From Clostridiales bacterium (GTDB taxonomy: Bacteria; Bacillota; Clostridia; Oscillospirales; Oscillospiraceae): a DNA stretch of 64,000 bases. Below, in pieces: positions 44,050-52,579 of the stretch. The translations under genes were made by a program, and so were the position numbers. Every line of letters starts with the position of its first letter. Positions within the stretch are counted from its first letter, which is position 1. The stretch covers positions 69,374-133,373 of the forward strand of contig SFIY01000002.1 in NCBI GenBank assembly GCA_004555205.1, in the 5' to 3' direction. The notes beneath the pieces were generated by a model. It was given only the letters and a program-made list of their open reading frames with translations. It ran no database searches and was not told where the DNA came from.

Positions 44050-44213
44050 AAAATCTCGCCCTTTCCTGTGTTGTTATCTTATTCATACTTTCGTACTCCT
44101 TTGAATATTATTATCCAAAAAATAATTTTCAAAGTAAAGCAATCAACATCTTACATTGCATGTATAGTTACGCAAAGAATCTTTGACAGGTACTTTTCTT
44201 TACAAATTCCGAT

Positions 44214-44417
44214 TTATTCATGGGGAAGCGTTTTAAGCATGTGAATCGTTCTGTAAATTTCACCGCACGCAGGGCACTTCCAGTCGCAATCGCTCTTTTT
44301 TGCTTTTTTGTGCAGATGCTCCAGTTCTGCCCCGCCGCATCGGGGGCATAGGGTTGGCTGCGAAGTCCAAAGCCTTTTTAGCAGCTTAACCTCTTCATCG
44401 CGGTTATTCGTATACAT
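44214..44417 (-). CDS. small zinc-ribbon protein
   Basis: A 67-residue protein with two CxxC pairs (CPRCGG at residues 24-29 and CPACGE at 48-53) forming a probable zinc ribbon. No catalytic domain. Start MYTNNRDEEVK preceded by GAGGGAAGGAT. Function unknown. Confidence 0.65.
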   Translation of the reverse strand: MYTNNRDEEVKLLKRLWTSQPTLCPRCGGAELEHLHKKAKKSDCDWKCPACGEIYRTIHMLKTLPHE

Positions 44418-44459
44418 ATCCTTCCCTCATTTAATCTCGATTTGCCGCATAAAAAACAG

Positions 44460-44496
44460 ACCGGCTGAAAGGTGATGCGTCTCTCTTTCAGCCGGT
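44460..44496 (-). terminator. terminator of the RluA-family gene
   Basis: Perfect 12-bp stem ACCGGCTGAAAG / CTTTCAGCCGGT with a 13-base loop; followed by CTGTTTTTT on the minus strand and by TTTT on the plus strand. Located 53 bp after the stop codon. Confidence 0.8.
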
Positions 44497-44548
44497 TTTT
44501 CGCGCAAAACCTTCCTTATGCACCCGCCCCTTGCAGGGCCGTCTTTTG

Positions 44549-45217
44549 TTACCGCCCGATTTCCCCGAACAAATGCCACGGATAGCCCTCCGGCGGCAGG
44601 GCGGATACATCCACCGTCTTGCCCGTGACCGGATGGCGCAGGGCCAGGCGGTACGACCACAGCGCCGCCGTGCACCGCTCGTCCCGGCTACCGTAGCGAA
44701 TGTCGCCCAAAAGCGGCAGACCCCGGGAGGCGAACTGCACCCGGATCTGGTGGGTGCGTCCGGTGTGCAGTTGAATACGCACCAGGCTCAGCGCTTCGGT
44801 GCGTGCGATCTCGCGGTAGGACAGCCGCGCCTCCCGCACGCCTTTGCGCATCCGCTTGACCACATAGCTCTTGTTGTGGGCCGCGTCGCGGAACAAAAGG
44901 TCCGTCAGCGTGTCCTCCGCCTTTTCCGGATGGCCCCGCAGCACCGCCAGATACTCCTTGGTGATCTCATGCCGGGCAATGGCGGCGGTAAGCTGTCCGG
45001 TGACCTGACGGCGGCGGGAAAACACCATCACGCCGCCCACGATCTTGTCCAGACGGTGCACGGTGGCAATATAGTCGTTCTTTCCCTGTGCCCGGTAATG
45101 CTCGCGCAGCAGCGCCGGCATACACCGGCCCTTTTCGCTGTCCTCGGACAGCACGCCCGGCGGCTTGAGGCAGATGACCAGATGGGCATCCTCGTACAGA
45201 ATGGTCAAATCAGACAT
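44549..45217 (-). CDS. RluA-family RNA pseudouridine synthase
   Basis: A 222-residue catalytic domain without an S4 domain. The active-site motif HRLDKIVGG carries the catalytic Asp (family HRLDRxTSG); KEYLAVLRG and LHTGRTHQIRVQFASRGLPLLGD follow. It isomerises uridine in rRNA or tRNA; the site cannot be predicted. Single gene. Confidence 0.93.
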   Translation of the reverse strand: MSDLTILYEDAHLVICLKPPGVLSEDSEKGRCMPALLREHYRAQGKNDYIATVHRLDKIVGGVMVFSRRRQVTGQLTAAIARHEITKEYLAVLRGHPEKAEDTLTDLLFRDAAHNKSYVVKRMRKGVREARLSYREIARTEALSLVRIQLHTGRTHQIRVQFASRGLPLLGDIRYGSRDERCTAALWSYRLALRHPVTGKTVDVSALPPEGYPWHLFGEIGR

Positions 45218-45280
45218 AACGCGTTCTCCTAAAAGGATTTCCGGCGCCCTCCGGCGCCGGAAATGTATGTTAGCAGCAAA

Positions 45281-46696
45281 TCAGCGGCGGCCGCGGCCCC
45301 GATAGGAACGGTGGCGGTAGCGCTTGCCGCTCTTTCCGTAGCGGCGTTTCCGACCGCGCAGGCGCCACCACACGAAGACGGCAGCGGCGGCCAGCGCCAG
45401 CACCGCCAGCAGGATCTGCACCACCGTCAGGCGGAAGAAATCAAAGATGGCATCCTTGACCACCATAAAGCGGTTGGCATTCACATCCGACAGCGCCAGC
45501 AGCGGCACCGTCACATAATCCACACCGTTGTAGCTGACGGTGATCTGTCCCAGCTCGTCACCTGCGGCCACAGGGGCATCCACCACCTCGTCATTCAGCT
45601 TCACCGTGCGCGTCAGCTCGGAAAGCTCCACGCCGTTGGGCAGCAGCGCCTGAGCGTCACACTTGGGATGCACGATGACGCAGTTGGTCTCCTTGGAAAG
45701 GTCCACCGGCACTTCCTGAATCAGTTCGTCCTCGGTCAAAACGGTCTGCATGGAGAAGTTGTCAAAGCTCCAGTCGAACAGGCGAATGGTCTCCGAGAAG
45801 CTGAGGATTCTGGTCTCGTCGGCCGTTTCCTGCACACCGGCGCCCATCACCACGCTGATTACGCGGCGATCGCCGCACACCGCCGTGGACACCAGACAGT
45901 GCCCCGCCTCGTCGGTGGTACCTGTCTTGACGCCCTCCGCGTAGGCGTTGATGTCCTCCCGGTCATAGAAATAGCCGGTATTGCGCCATGTGGAAATCAG
46001 GTAATTGGTGGAGTGCAGCTCGCGCGGCTCGGACTTATTGGTGGCAGGCACATCGTAGGCCTTGGTATTGCAGATGGGCATAAACTGCTCATACTGCATG
46101 GCCGCGCAGGTAATGAGATACATATCCCACGCGGTGGTGTAGTGGTTGGGATTATGTAAACCCGACGGGTTGACGAAATGCGTATTCTCGCAGCCCAGCT
46201 CGTCGGCTTTCTGATTCATCATTTCCACGAAGGCATTGACGGAGCCGGCCACGGCTTCGGCCAGAATGTTGGCCGCCTCGTTGGCGGATACCACCATCAG
46301 GCAGTACAGCAGGTCCTGCACGCTGATCTCCTCGCCGGCCACGATACCGGCGGTACTGCCGTCCTCGTCAAGGCCGGACATGGCGGTGGAGGACACCGTT
46401 ATTTTCTGCTCCATGGTCAGTTGCCCCTTGCTCACCGCTTCCAGCGTCAAAAGGGCGGTCATGATCTTGGTCAGGCTGGCAGGATACATCTTGTCGTGTG
46501 CGTTCTGATCCAGCAGGACCAGACCGCAGCTTTCATCCACCAGCAGCGCCGCCTTGGCCTTGACGGTGATCTCCGGCGCACCGGCAGAGGCGACTTTCGT
46601 CGGATCGGCGGGCGCGGCAAAGGCCGTCACGCTCAAACACGCGGTGCAAAGCATCAGGCACGCTAAAAAAACAGATAAAACACGGCGAATTTTCAT
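45281..46696 (-). CDS. dacF: D-alanyl-D-alanine carboxypeptidase (S11, DacF-like)
   Basis: A 471-residue low-molecular-weight penicillin-binding protein. Signal peptide (LACLMLCTACLSVTAFAA), then SLTK (Ser74), SAN, and KTGTTDEAG. The C-terminal PBP5-type domain is followed by one membrane segment (VVQILLAVLALAAAAVFVWW) and a very basic Arg/Lys tail. It trims pentapeptide stems of peptidoglycan. The start was set at the ATG at 46696 after GTGGAGAAAAAG. The transcript appears to have a ~190-nt structured leader. Confidence 0.93.
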   Translation of the reverse strand: MKIRRVLSVFLACLMLCTACLSVTAFAAPADPTKVASAGAPEITVKAKAALLVDESCGLVLLDQNAHDKMYPASLTKIMTALLTLEAVSKGQLTMEQKITVSSTAMSGLDEDGSTAGIVAGEEISVQDLLYCLMVVSANEAANILAEAVAGSVNAFVEMMNQKADELGCENTHFVNPSGLHNPNHYTTAWDMYLITCAAMQYEQFMPICNTKAYDVPATNKSEPRELHSTNYLISTWRNTGYFYDREDINAYAEGVKTGTTDEAGHCLVSTAVCGDRRVISVVMGAGVQETADETRILSFSETIRLFDWSFDNFSMQTVLTEDELIQEVPVDLSKETNCVIVHPKCDAQALLPNGVELSELTRTVKLNDEVVDAPVAAGDELGQITVSYNGVDYVTVPLLALSDVNANRFMVVKDAIFDFFRLTVVQILLAVLALAAAAVFVWWRLRGRKRRYGKSGKRYRHRSYRGRGRR

Positions 46697-46740
46697 AGTA
46701 CTTTTTCTCCACATATGCTATAATGATGTCCGAGGGGCTG

Positions 46741-46784
46741 CACCGCAGGGCGGTTTGTTCGCGGTGCACAGCACCGCAGGGCGG
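46741..46784. repeat. duplicated CACCGCAGGGCGG in the dacF leader
   Basis: The 13-mer CACCGCAGGGCGG occurs at 46741 and again at 46772. Between them GCGGTGCA can pair with the first copy's TGCACCGC to form a hairpin. Lies in the untranslated stretch between dacF and the response regulator. Confidence 0.7.
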
Positions 46785-46785
46785 G

Positions 46786-46815
46786 GAAAAACCGGCTCTT
46801 TTCTGCCCGTTTTTC
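46786..46815 (-). terminator. terminator-like hairpin in the dacF leader
   Basis: On the minus strand GAAAAACGGGC, loop, GCCGGTTTTTC, one mismatch, immediately after a 21-codon open frame (46816-46881). The T run is part of the stem, so termination efficiency is uncertain. Possible attenuator. Confidence 0.4.
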
Positions 46816-46881
46816 TCAAGTTAAGCCATTGCTGCAATGTGTATTTTCCTCAACCGCCTCCCAGCGGCGGCGTCGGTCCAT
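46816..46881 (-). CDS. possible leader peptide upstream of dacF
   Basis: A 21-codon frame (MDRRRRWEAV...) whose TGA touches the hairpin at 46786-46815. GGAGGTG lies 6 bp before the ATG, but the -10 box of the predicted promoter is directly next to it, so that site may not be on the transcript. Listed as a candidate only. Confidence 0.25.
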   Translation of the reverse strand: MDRRRRWEAVEENTHCSNGLT

Positions 46882-46894
46882 AAATCACACCTCC

Positions 46895-46923
46895 ATTATA
46901 AGCAAAAACCGTCAGGTAGTCAA
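46895..46923 (-). promoter_or_regulatory. predicted sigma-A promoter for dacF
   Basis: On the minus strand TTGACT, a 17-bp spacer and TATAAT, starting transcription near 46888 and giving a ~190-nt leader before the dacF ATG. Confidence 0.65.
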
Positions 46924-46980
46924 CAGTGGGCCAAGCAGGAAAACGGAGAAATCCCCGTATATCGATAAAGGAGGGATCGT

Positions 46981-47682
46981 ATGAAAATATTGGTAGTGGA
47001 CGATGAACAGGTGCTGGTCAAGGGCATGACCTTCAACCTGCAAAACGAGGGCTATGAGGTGGACAGCGCCTATGACGGCGACGCCGCGGTGGAGCTGGCG
47101 CGCAAAGGCGGCTACGACCTGATTATTCTCGACTGGATGATGCCGGGTCTGTCGGGCAGCGAGGCCTGCATGAAGATCCGCGAGTTTTCGCAGGTGCCCA
47201 TCATCATGCTCACCGCCCGCAGCGAGGATGCGGACAAGCTGATGGGATTCGCCTGCGGCGCGGACGACTATGTGACCAAACCGTTCAATATATTGGAACT
47301 AAAAGCGCGTATACGCGCTCTTTTGCGCCGCAGCGGCGCACAGGCCCAGCGCGAGCAGCGCCGCAGCCTGCTGACCGTGGGGGAGGTATCCCTTGACACG
47401 AAGCAGCGCGTGGCCATCCGGGACGGCCGGACCATTGAGCTGACCGCCAAGGAGTACGACCTGCTGGAGCTTTTGATGCAGCATCCGCGCCGAGTGTTCA
47501 GCCGCGAGCAGCTCATGGACCAGGTGTGGGGCTATACCTATGCCGGCGACTACCGCACGGTGGATGTGCATATCCGCCGTCTGCGCGAGAAGCTGGAGCC
47601 TGCACCGGCCACACCGGTGTATATTATCACAAAGTGGGGAGTGGGTTACTATTTCAAAGGGGAAAGTCAGCCTGCAATTTAA
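46981..47682 (+). CDS. OmpR/PhoB-family response regulator
   Basis: A 233-residue regulator: receiver domain with acidic pair DDE, phospho-acceptor Asp51 (LIILDWMMPG), TAR motif and conserved Lys in VTKPFN, then a winged-helix DNA-binding domain (LTAKEYDLLELLMQHPRRVFSREQL, YRTVDVHIRRLREKLEP). Ribosome site AAAGGAGGGATCGT. It overlaps the reading frame of the sensor kinase gene at its 3' end, so the pair is coupled. Confidence 0.94.
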   Translation: MKILVVDDEQVLVKGMTFNLQNEGYEVDSAYDGDAAVELARKGGYDLIILDWMMPGLSGSEACMKIREFSQVPIIMLTARSEDADKLMGFACGADDYVTKPFNILELKARIRALLRRSGAQAQREQRRSLLTVGEVSLDTKQRVAIRDGRTIELTAKEYDLLELLMQHPRRVFSREQLMDQVWGYTYAGDYRTVDVHIRRLREKLEPAPATPVYIITKWGVGYYFKGESQPAI

Positions 47683-49069
47683 GTTCGGCTTCAGCTATGT
47701 GGCCGTTATCATCGCCGTGCTGGTGCTGTTAAACTCCTATCCGCTGCTGGTGTCGCAGGATCTGGTGTTCCGCTCCAAGGAAACCTCCATGTCCGGCAGC
47801 GTGAAGATGATTGAATCGGCGCTGGCGGGACTGGAGAAGCTGACGGAGGACAATGTCCGTCAGGCCCTCAGCGGCGTGGAGGAAAACGGCGTGAGCCGTA
47901 TTCTGGTGACGGATACGGCCGGCCGCGTGCTCTACGATACCCGCGAAACGGAGAGCGCCAGGGGCCGGTATGTGGTGTTCACCGAGGTGGCGCAGGCTTT
48001 GCAGGGCAACGATGCGTTTTACTGCGGCTATGACAGTCAGGCGTTTTTAAGCCGTGCCGCCTCGCCGGTGGTTTTCCGCAACCAGATCATCGGCGCGGTA
48101 TGCGCCTATGAGTACGATACGCAGCAGGCGGAGCTGCTGCGCAGCTTCCAGACGAATCTGATGCGCATTTCCGCCGTGATTGCGCTGCTGGTGGTGGGCT
48201 TGAGTGTGCTGCTGTCCCATGCGTTCACTGCGCGCATCACCAATCTCCTGCAGGCCATCCGCAAGGTGCGCGAGGGCGCCTATTCCCACCGTGCCGAGGT
48301 CCGCGGCGGCGACGAGATTGCCCAGATCGCGGGTGAGTTCAACAGCCTGACCGACCGGCTGCAGACCACGGAGGACGCCCGCCGCCGCTTCGTGTCGGAC
48401 GCCTCCCACGAGCTGAAAACGCCGCTGGCCGGTATTCGTCTGCTCACCGATTCCATTTTGCAGACGGAGGACATCGACCCGCGCATGACGCGGGAATTTG
48501 TGGGCGACATCGGCCAGGAGGCCGACCGGCTCAGCCGCATTACGGAGGACCTGCTGCGCCTGACGCGCCTTGACAGCGGCGCCGTGGAGGAGGCCGTCGC
48601 CGTGCAGGTCGCACCGGTTTTGGAGCGTGTGCGCCGTATGCTGGGCATGGTGGCCAGGGACAAGGGCGTGTCGCTGTCCTTTGAGGCAAGCGAGGACGCC
48701 GTGGTGCTGGCCACCGAGGACGATGTGCACCAAATTCTGTATAATCTGATTGAAAACGGCATCAAATATTCCGCTGCCTCCGGCTTTGTCCATACCAATG
48801 TCTCCGTGGACAACGACTGGGTCATCCTGCAGGTGGAGGACAACGGCGTGGGGATTGCCGACAAGGATTTGCCCCATGTTTTCGAGCGCTTCTACCGGGT
48901 GGACAAGAACCGCTCCCGTGCCGTAGGCGGCACCGGTCTGGGCCTGTCCATTGTCCGTGACACGGTGCTGCGCCGGGGCGGTACCATTGAAGTCGGACAC
49001 CGCCAGTCGGGTGTGGGCACGGTATTCACCGTGCGCCTGCCCCGGGCACAGGGAGGTGAGACGGCATGA
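47651..49069 (+). CDS. sensor histidine kinase
   Basis: A membrane kinase of about 470 residues. Order: TM1 (SYVAVIIAVLVLLNSYPLL), an extracytoplasmic sensor domain of ~130 residues, TM2 (VIALLVVGLSVLLSHAF), HAMP, HisKA with SDASHELKTPLAG, and HATPase_c (NLIENGIKYS, DNGVGI, GTGLGLSIV). The start is uncertain: no ATG, GTG or TTG occurs in frame between the two ATGs deep inside the regulator gene (47540, 47564) and TM1. The preceding residues there are clearly out-of-frame regulator sequence. I placed the start at ATT 47651 (GGGGAG 9 bp before); CTG 47672 is an alternative. It ends in an ATGA overlap with the GerMN lipoprotein gene. Confidence 0.88.
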   Translation: MSKGKVSLQFKFGFSYVAVIIAVLVLLNSYPLLVSQDLVFRSKETSMSGSVKMIESALAGLEKLTEDNVRQALSGVEENGVSRILVTDTAGRVLYDTRETESARGRYVVFTEVAQALQGNDAFYCGYDSQAFLSRAASPVVFRNQIIGAVCAYEYDTQQAELLRSFQTNLMRISAVIALLVVGLSVLLSHAFTARITNLLQAIRKVREGAYSHRAEVRGGDEIAQIAGEFNSLTDRLQTTEDARRRFVSDASHELKTPLAGIRLLTDSILQTEDIDPRMTREFVGDIGQEADRLSRITEDLLRLTRLDSGAVEEAVAVQVAPVLERVRRMLGMVARDKGVSLSFEASEDAVVLATEDDVHQILYNLIENGIKYSAASGFVHTNVSVDNDWVILQVEDNGVGIADKDLPHVFERFYRVDKNRSRAVGGTGLGLSIVRDTVLRRGGTIEVGHRQSGVGTVFTVRLPRAQGGETA

Positions 49070-49974
49070 AACGCTTGCTCTCTTTGCTCCTTGCCCTGCT
49101 GCTGTTTGCCCTGACAGGCTGCGCAGGCAGCGGCGCATGGGATGATAGGACCTATCTGAAGCTCTACTATCCCGCCCCGCTTGACAGCGCCCAGGGCGGC
49201 GACGCCATTGCCCATGTCAACATTGCATGGGACGATATGTCTCAGGAGGATACGCAGACCCAGGCCGAACGGGTGCTGATGCTGCTGATGGGCGAGTGTG
49301 AGGAGGACGGCTTCACCGTCCCCGTACCGCGGGGCACGCTGCTGCGCCATTGCCGTGTGGAAAACGGCGTGGCTCATGTGGATTTTTCCGAGGCCTACGG
49401 CACGCTCTCAGGCATGAAGCTGACCGTCGCCGACTACTGCGTGGCGCTGTCACTGACCCAGATCACCGGCGTGGAGCAGGTAGCCATCACCGTGGACGGG
49501 CAGGAGCTGGCCTACCGCGACAGCCAGCGCTTCAGGGCCAGGGATGTGCTGTTCACCGACACGGACGAGCCGGTCCGCACGCTGACCACATGGCTCTATT
49601 TCCCCAACGGTCAGGGGCATTTGATCGCCGAGCGGCGCGAGCTGACGCTCCACGAAGGGCAGGTGCGCTGCGGCGTGGTCATGGACGCGCTGATGGAAGG
49701 CCCCGCAGGCGAAACGCTGCTGCCGCTGCTGCCGGAGGGCTTTGCTGTACTGACGGTGCGTTTGGACGAGGGCACCTGCTATCTGAACCTGCCCTCCTCG
49801 GACACAGAGCTTCTGCCCGACGGGGAAGCTGCCCAACAGCTTTTGATGCAGGGCATTGTCAATTCCCTGTGCGCCGTCAGCGGCGTGCGTCAGGTGCAGA
49901 TTCTGCAGGACGGCATGATGCTTGCCCGTTTCGGACAAATCGACGTCAGTCAGCCGCTGCAGCCCAGTCAATAG
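49066..49974 (+). CDS. GerMN-domain lipoprotein
   Basis: A 302-residue lipoprotein (lipobox LTGC, Cys19) with two GerMN-like repeats: one around residues 60-140 (VLMLLMGEC, VPRGTLLRHCRVENGVAHVDFSEAY) and one around 205-290 (VVMDALMEGPAG, CYLNLPSS, GIVNSLCAVSGVRQVQI). GerMN proteins occur in spore germination and envelope functions. It overlaps the sensor kinase by 4 bp, so it may belong to the same sensing circuit, as in LpqB-MtrB-type pairs. Confidence 0.88.
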   Translation: MKRLLSLLLALLLFALTGCAGSGAWDDRTYLKLYYPAPLDSAQGGDAIAHVNIAWDDMSQEDTQTQAERVLMLLMGECEEDGFTVPVPRGTLLRHCRVENGVAHVDFSEAYGTLSGMKLTVADYCVALSLTQITGVEQVAITVDGQELAYRDSQRFRARDVLFTDTDEPVRTLTTWLYFPNGQGHLIAERRELTLHEGQVRCGVVMDALMEGPAGETLLPLLPEGFAVLTVRLDEGTCYLNLPSSDTELLPDGEAAQQLLMQGIVNSLCAVSGVRQVQILQDGMMLARFGQIDVSQPLQPSQ

Positions 49975-49987
49975 GGCAAAACAGCAT

Positions 49988-50018
49988 AAAAAAGGAGGCA
50001 CGGTGTGCCTCCTTTTTT
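49988..50018 (+). terminator. bidirectional terminator after the two-component operon
   Basis: AAAAAAGGAGGCAC, loop GGT, GTGCCTCCTTTTTT. Perfect stem with A-run and T-run, serving both the GerMN gene and the convergent small gene. Confidence 0.92.
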
Positions 50019-50021
50019 ATA

Positions 50022-50267
50022 TTATGTATCATTCTCCCGCAGCACGGCGAATTTCAGTGCGTACAGGTCGGCGCTGAGGTAGCTGTCCTCATCGCAGAGC
50101 ACCAGATAGTCGTTGCCCACCGCGTACAGTACGCCCTCACGGTGTACCAGCCGTCCCGTACCAACCAGGAAATCGGCGGCGACCCACTTGCCGATATTCT
50201 GGGACAGCATACTGCGCCAACTGGCGGTCAAACCCGGCGCCAGCGTCATTTTTTCATCCATCATCAT
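50022..50267 (-). CDS. hypothetical small protein (DUF2642-like pattern)
   Basis: An 81-residue soluble protein. The central pattern GTGRLVHREGVLYAVGNDYLVLCDED resembles small beta-barrel DUF2642/spore-coat-type proteins with a G.L..V..DYVVL core. This is a weak resemblance from memory. The start is one of three consecutive ATGs behind GAAAGGATGG. Single gene. Confidence 0.55.
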   Translation of the reverse strand: MMMDEKMTLAPGLTASWRSMLSQNIGKWVAADFLVGTGRLVHREGVLYAVGNDYLVLCDEDSYLSADLYALKFAVLRENDT

Positions 50268-50311
50268 CCATCCTTTCTACCCCCATCATATGTGAAGGGG
50301 CAGAAAAGGTG

Positions 50312-50866
50312 TCAAAAGGCAAAGACCACGCCCACCACGGCGCTGGCCAGCAGGAAAATGATGGGGTGCCACTTTTTCGTCACCTTCACCCACCGGGTCA
50401 GCACCAGGATCACCGCCGCCAGAGCCAGCGCCTTCCAGTTGACGATGGCAAGGCCCTTTGCCGCCGTGTCCACCAGCGTCAGCGCCGCCACGCCAAGCCC
50501 TGCCGCCGCCACCATGGCGGTGGACGCCGGACGCAGGCCGTAGAACGCGGCGTTGACGAAACGGTTATCACGAAAGGCCTGCAAAAAGGCGGCGATGATG
50601 AGAATAACGATGATTGACGGGGCGATCAGGCCCAGTGTGGCCACCAACGCGCCGGGCACGCCTGCCACGGTGAAGCCCACATAGGTGGCCATGTTGACGC
50701 CGATCGGGCCGGGTGTGGATTCGGACACCGCCACCATGTCCGCCAATTGGGCGGTGGTGAACCAGCCGGTGCGCACCGCCATATCCTGCAAAAACGGCAG
50801 GGTCGCCAGGCCGCCGCCTACGGCGAACAGGCCCGTTTTGAAAAATTCGATAAAAAGCTGTATCAT
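50312..50866 (-). CDS. chromate transporter family protein, second subunit
   Basis: A 184-residue short-chain CHR protein with the family start FFKTGLFAVGGGLATLPFL and VSESTPGPIGVNMATYVGF. Membrane protein with about five segments. Short CHR proteins work in pairs; the first is encoded just upstream and overlaps by 4 bp (ATGA at 50863). Substrate (chromate, sulfate or other anion) not determined. The start was set at 50866; the long upstream frame is not coding. Confidence 0.9.
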   Translation of the reverse strand: MIQLFIEFFKTGLFAVGGGLATLPFLQDMAVRTGWFTTAQLADMVAVSESTPGPIGVNMATYVGFTVAGVPGALVATLGLIAPSIIVILIIAAFLQAFRDNRFVNAAFYGLRPASTAMVAAAGLGVAALTLVDTAAKGLAIVNWKALALAAVILVLTRWVKVTKKWHPIIFLLASAVVGVVFAF

Positions 50867-51414
50867 GCCTTTTTCCCTCCCACTGTCTGTACGGCGATGC
50901 CCACTGCCGCCGCCGCCAGCACGCAGTACACCGGCGATAGCTCGGTAAACAGGCTCACGCCCAACACGGCCAGAAAGATGACCCAGCCCCATGCGTCCTT
51001 CACGGCGCTCTGCCACAGCTTCACCACCGCGTTGAAAATCAGCACGCACACGCACACGCGGATACCGGCAAAGGCGTGCTGTACCCAGGCAAGGTGGGCA
51101 AAATTGGCGATCAGACCCGCCAGGATGCTGATGATCACCAGCGAGGGAAACACCATGCCCAGCGTGGCGGCAATGCCGCCCAAAATGCCCTTTTGCTTGC
51201 GTCCGATAAAGGTGGCGGTATTGACGGCGATGACGCCGGGGGTGCACTGCCCGATGGCGAAATAGTCCGTCAGCTCCTCGTCGGTGGCCCAGCCCTTGTT
51301 TTCCACGATCTCACGCTGCAGGATGGGCAGCATGGCATAGCCGCCGCCGAAGGTCATCACGCCCACCTTGGCGAAGGTCAAAAATAATGTCAGCAGTTCT
51401 TTCACGGTATCCAC
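50863..51414 (-). CDS. chromate transporter family protein, first subunit
   Basis: A 183-residue short-chain CHR protein: FLTFAKVGVMTFGGGYAMLPILQ then FAIGQCTPGVIAVNTATFIG, the paired halves of the long-chain transporter. It forms a two-gene operon with its partner. Ribosome site AGGTGGATACC. Confidence 0.9.
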   Translation of the reverse strand: MDTVKELLTLFLTFAKVGVMTFGGGYAMLPILQREIVENKGWATDEELTDYFAIGQCTPGVIAVNTATFIGRKQKGILGGIAATLGMVFPSLVIISILAGLIANFAHLAWVQHAFAGIRVCVCVLIFNAVVKLWQSAVKDAWGWVIFLAVLGVSLFTELSPVYCVLAAAAVGIAVQTVGGKKA

Positions 51415-51483
51415 CTCTTACTATGGAATCATTTCAATATAAAAATATCTGTTATTTCTTCGGGGTACATGTTTTCTTCTCGC

Positions 51484-52470
51484 TCACACATATCCGTACA
51501 GTCCGCGCACGGACACCTCACCGCTGCGCACGGTCTCCAAGCGGCCGTCCTCGCAGCGCACCACAAGGCCGAACCGGTCGTCCACATCGACGGCTGTGGC
51601 TACATGGCGCTCGTCACCGCGCAGTAGCTGCACCGTGCGCCCGACGGTCACGCAGCGCTGCCGGTAGGCCTCCCGATACCGCTCCGGCTGCCACAAAATC
51701 TCCCGCCGCAGAAGGTCCAGCTCCTCCATCAGCGCCGCCGCCAGCCGGGGCCGCGACACAAAAGAGCCCAGCACCGCATCCAGCGACGAGGCCATGGAGG
51801 CCACCTCCTCCGTAAAGTCCGCCGGTGTATGATGCACATTCACGCCGATGCCCAGCACCACATAGTCGATCTGTCCGCTCTCGCCCTCCAGCGCCATTTC
51901 CGTCAGGATGCCCGCGATCTTCCTGCCCCGCAGCAGCAGGTCGTTGGGCCATTTGATGGCGGCCTGCTCCCCCGTGACGCGCTCAACGGCACGGCTGACC
52001 GCCACCGCCGCCAGCGCCGTCAGCGGCAATAGCTTTGCCGGTTCACAGGAGGGCCGCCACAAAACCGACAGATACAGTCCCAAGCCCCGGGGCGACTGGA
52101 ACGAGCGGCCCTTGCGTCCGCGTCCGGCCGTCTGCTCCTCGGCCAGCACCACCGTGCCGTCCGCCGCGCCGTCCATGGCAAGGCGCTTGCACTGGGTATT
52201 GGTGGAGTCTACGGCATCGTATACATATATATTGTCCCGTTCCTGCCCCAAAAACGCACCGACCTCGCGCCTGCCCAGGCGGTCACTCAACCGGCGCAGG
52301 CGGTAGCCGCAGCCGGAGCGGGCCTCGATGTCATAGCCCTGCCTGCGCAGCGACTCCACCGCTTTCCACACCGCCGCACGGGTAATGCCCAACTGCGCGC
52401 TGAGCTGCTGGCCCGAGACAAATTGGTTCGGCGCCGCCGACAACACCTGATATACACGCTCCTGACTCAA
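51484..52470 (-). CDS. birA: bifunctional biotin-protein ligase / biotin operon repressor BirA
   Basis: A 328-residue BirA with an N-terminal DNA-binding wing-helix (LSAQLGITRAAVWKAVESLRRQGYDI), then the ligase core DSTNTQCKRLA, EEQTAGRGRKGRSF, KWPNDLLLRGRKIAGILTE and GIGVNVHH, and a C-terminal SH3-like domain. It biotinylates carboxylases and represses biotin uptake when biotinyl-AMP is abundant. It starts with TTG at 52470 after GAGAGGAACC. Divergent from bioY across two BirA operators. Confidence 0.95.
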   Translation of the reverse strand: MSQERVYQVLSAAPNQFVSGQQLSAQLGITRAAVWKAVESLRRQGYDIEARSGCGYRLRRLSDRLGRREVGAFLGQERDNIYVYDAVDSTNTQCKRLAMDGAADGTVVLAEEQTAGRGRKGRSFQSPRGLGLYLSVLWRPSCEPAKLLPLTALAAVAVSRAVERVTGEQAAIKWPNDLLLRGRKIAGILTEMALEGESGQIDYVVLGIGVNVHHTPADFTEEVASMASSLDAVLGSFVSRPRLAAALMEELDLLRREILWQPERYREAYRQRCVTVGRTVQLLRGDERHVATAVDVDDRFGLVVRCEDGRLETVRSGEVSVRGLYGYV

Positions 52471-52502
52471 GGTTCCTCTCTCCCCCTCTCTATATTGTCC
52501 CT

Positions 52503-52531
52503 ACTTTACCACCCCTTACGCCGTTTGTAAA
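52503..52531 (-). promoter_or_regulatory. birA promoter
   Basis: On the minus strand TTTACA, a 17-bp spacer and TAAAGT. The -35 box lies inside the left half of BirA operator 1, so birA is probably autoregulated. Confidence 0.6.
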
Positions 52532-52557
52532 CTTATTTTTCCAAAAGTGGTTGACAA
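52525..52557. promoter_or_regulatory. BirA operator 1 (between birA and bioY)
   Basis: TTGTAAACT-N15-GGTTGACAA, two mismatches from the known Firmicute BirA box TTGTAAACC-N15-GGTTTACAA. It covers the -35 of bioY (TTGACA) and the -35 of birA. Confidence 0.65.
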
Positions 52558-52579
52558 ATCCGCTTTTATGCGGTATGGT
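52551..52579 (+). promoter_or_regulatory. bioY promoter
   Basis: TTGACA, a 17-bp spacer and TATGGT. The -35 is in BirA operator 1 and the -10 touches operator 2. Confidence 0.7.
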
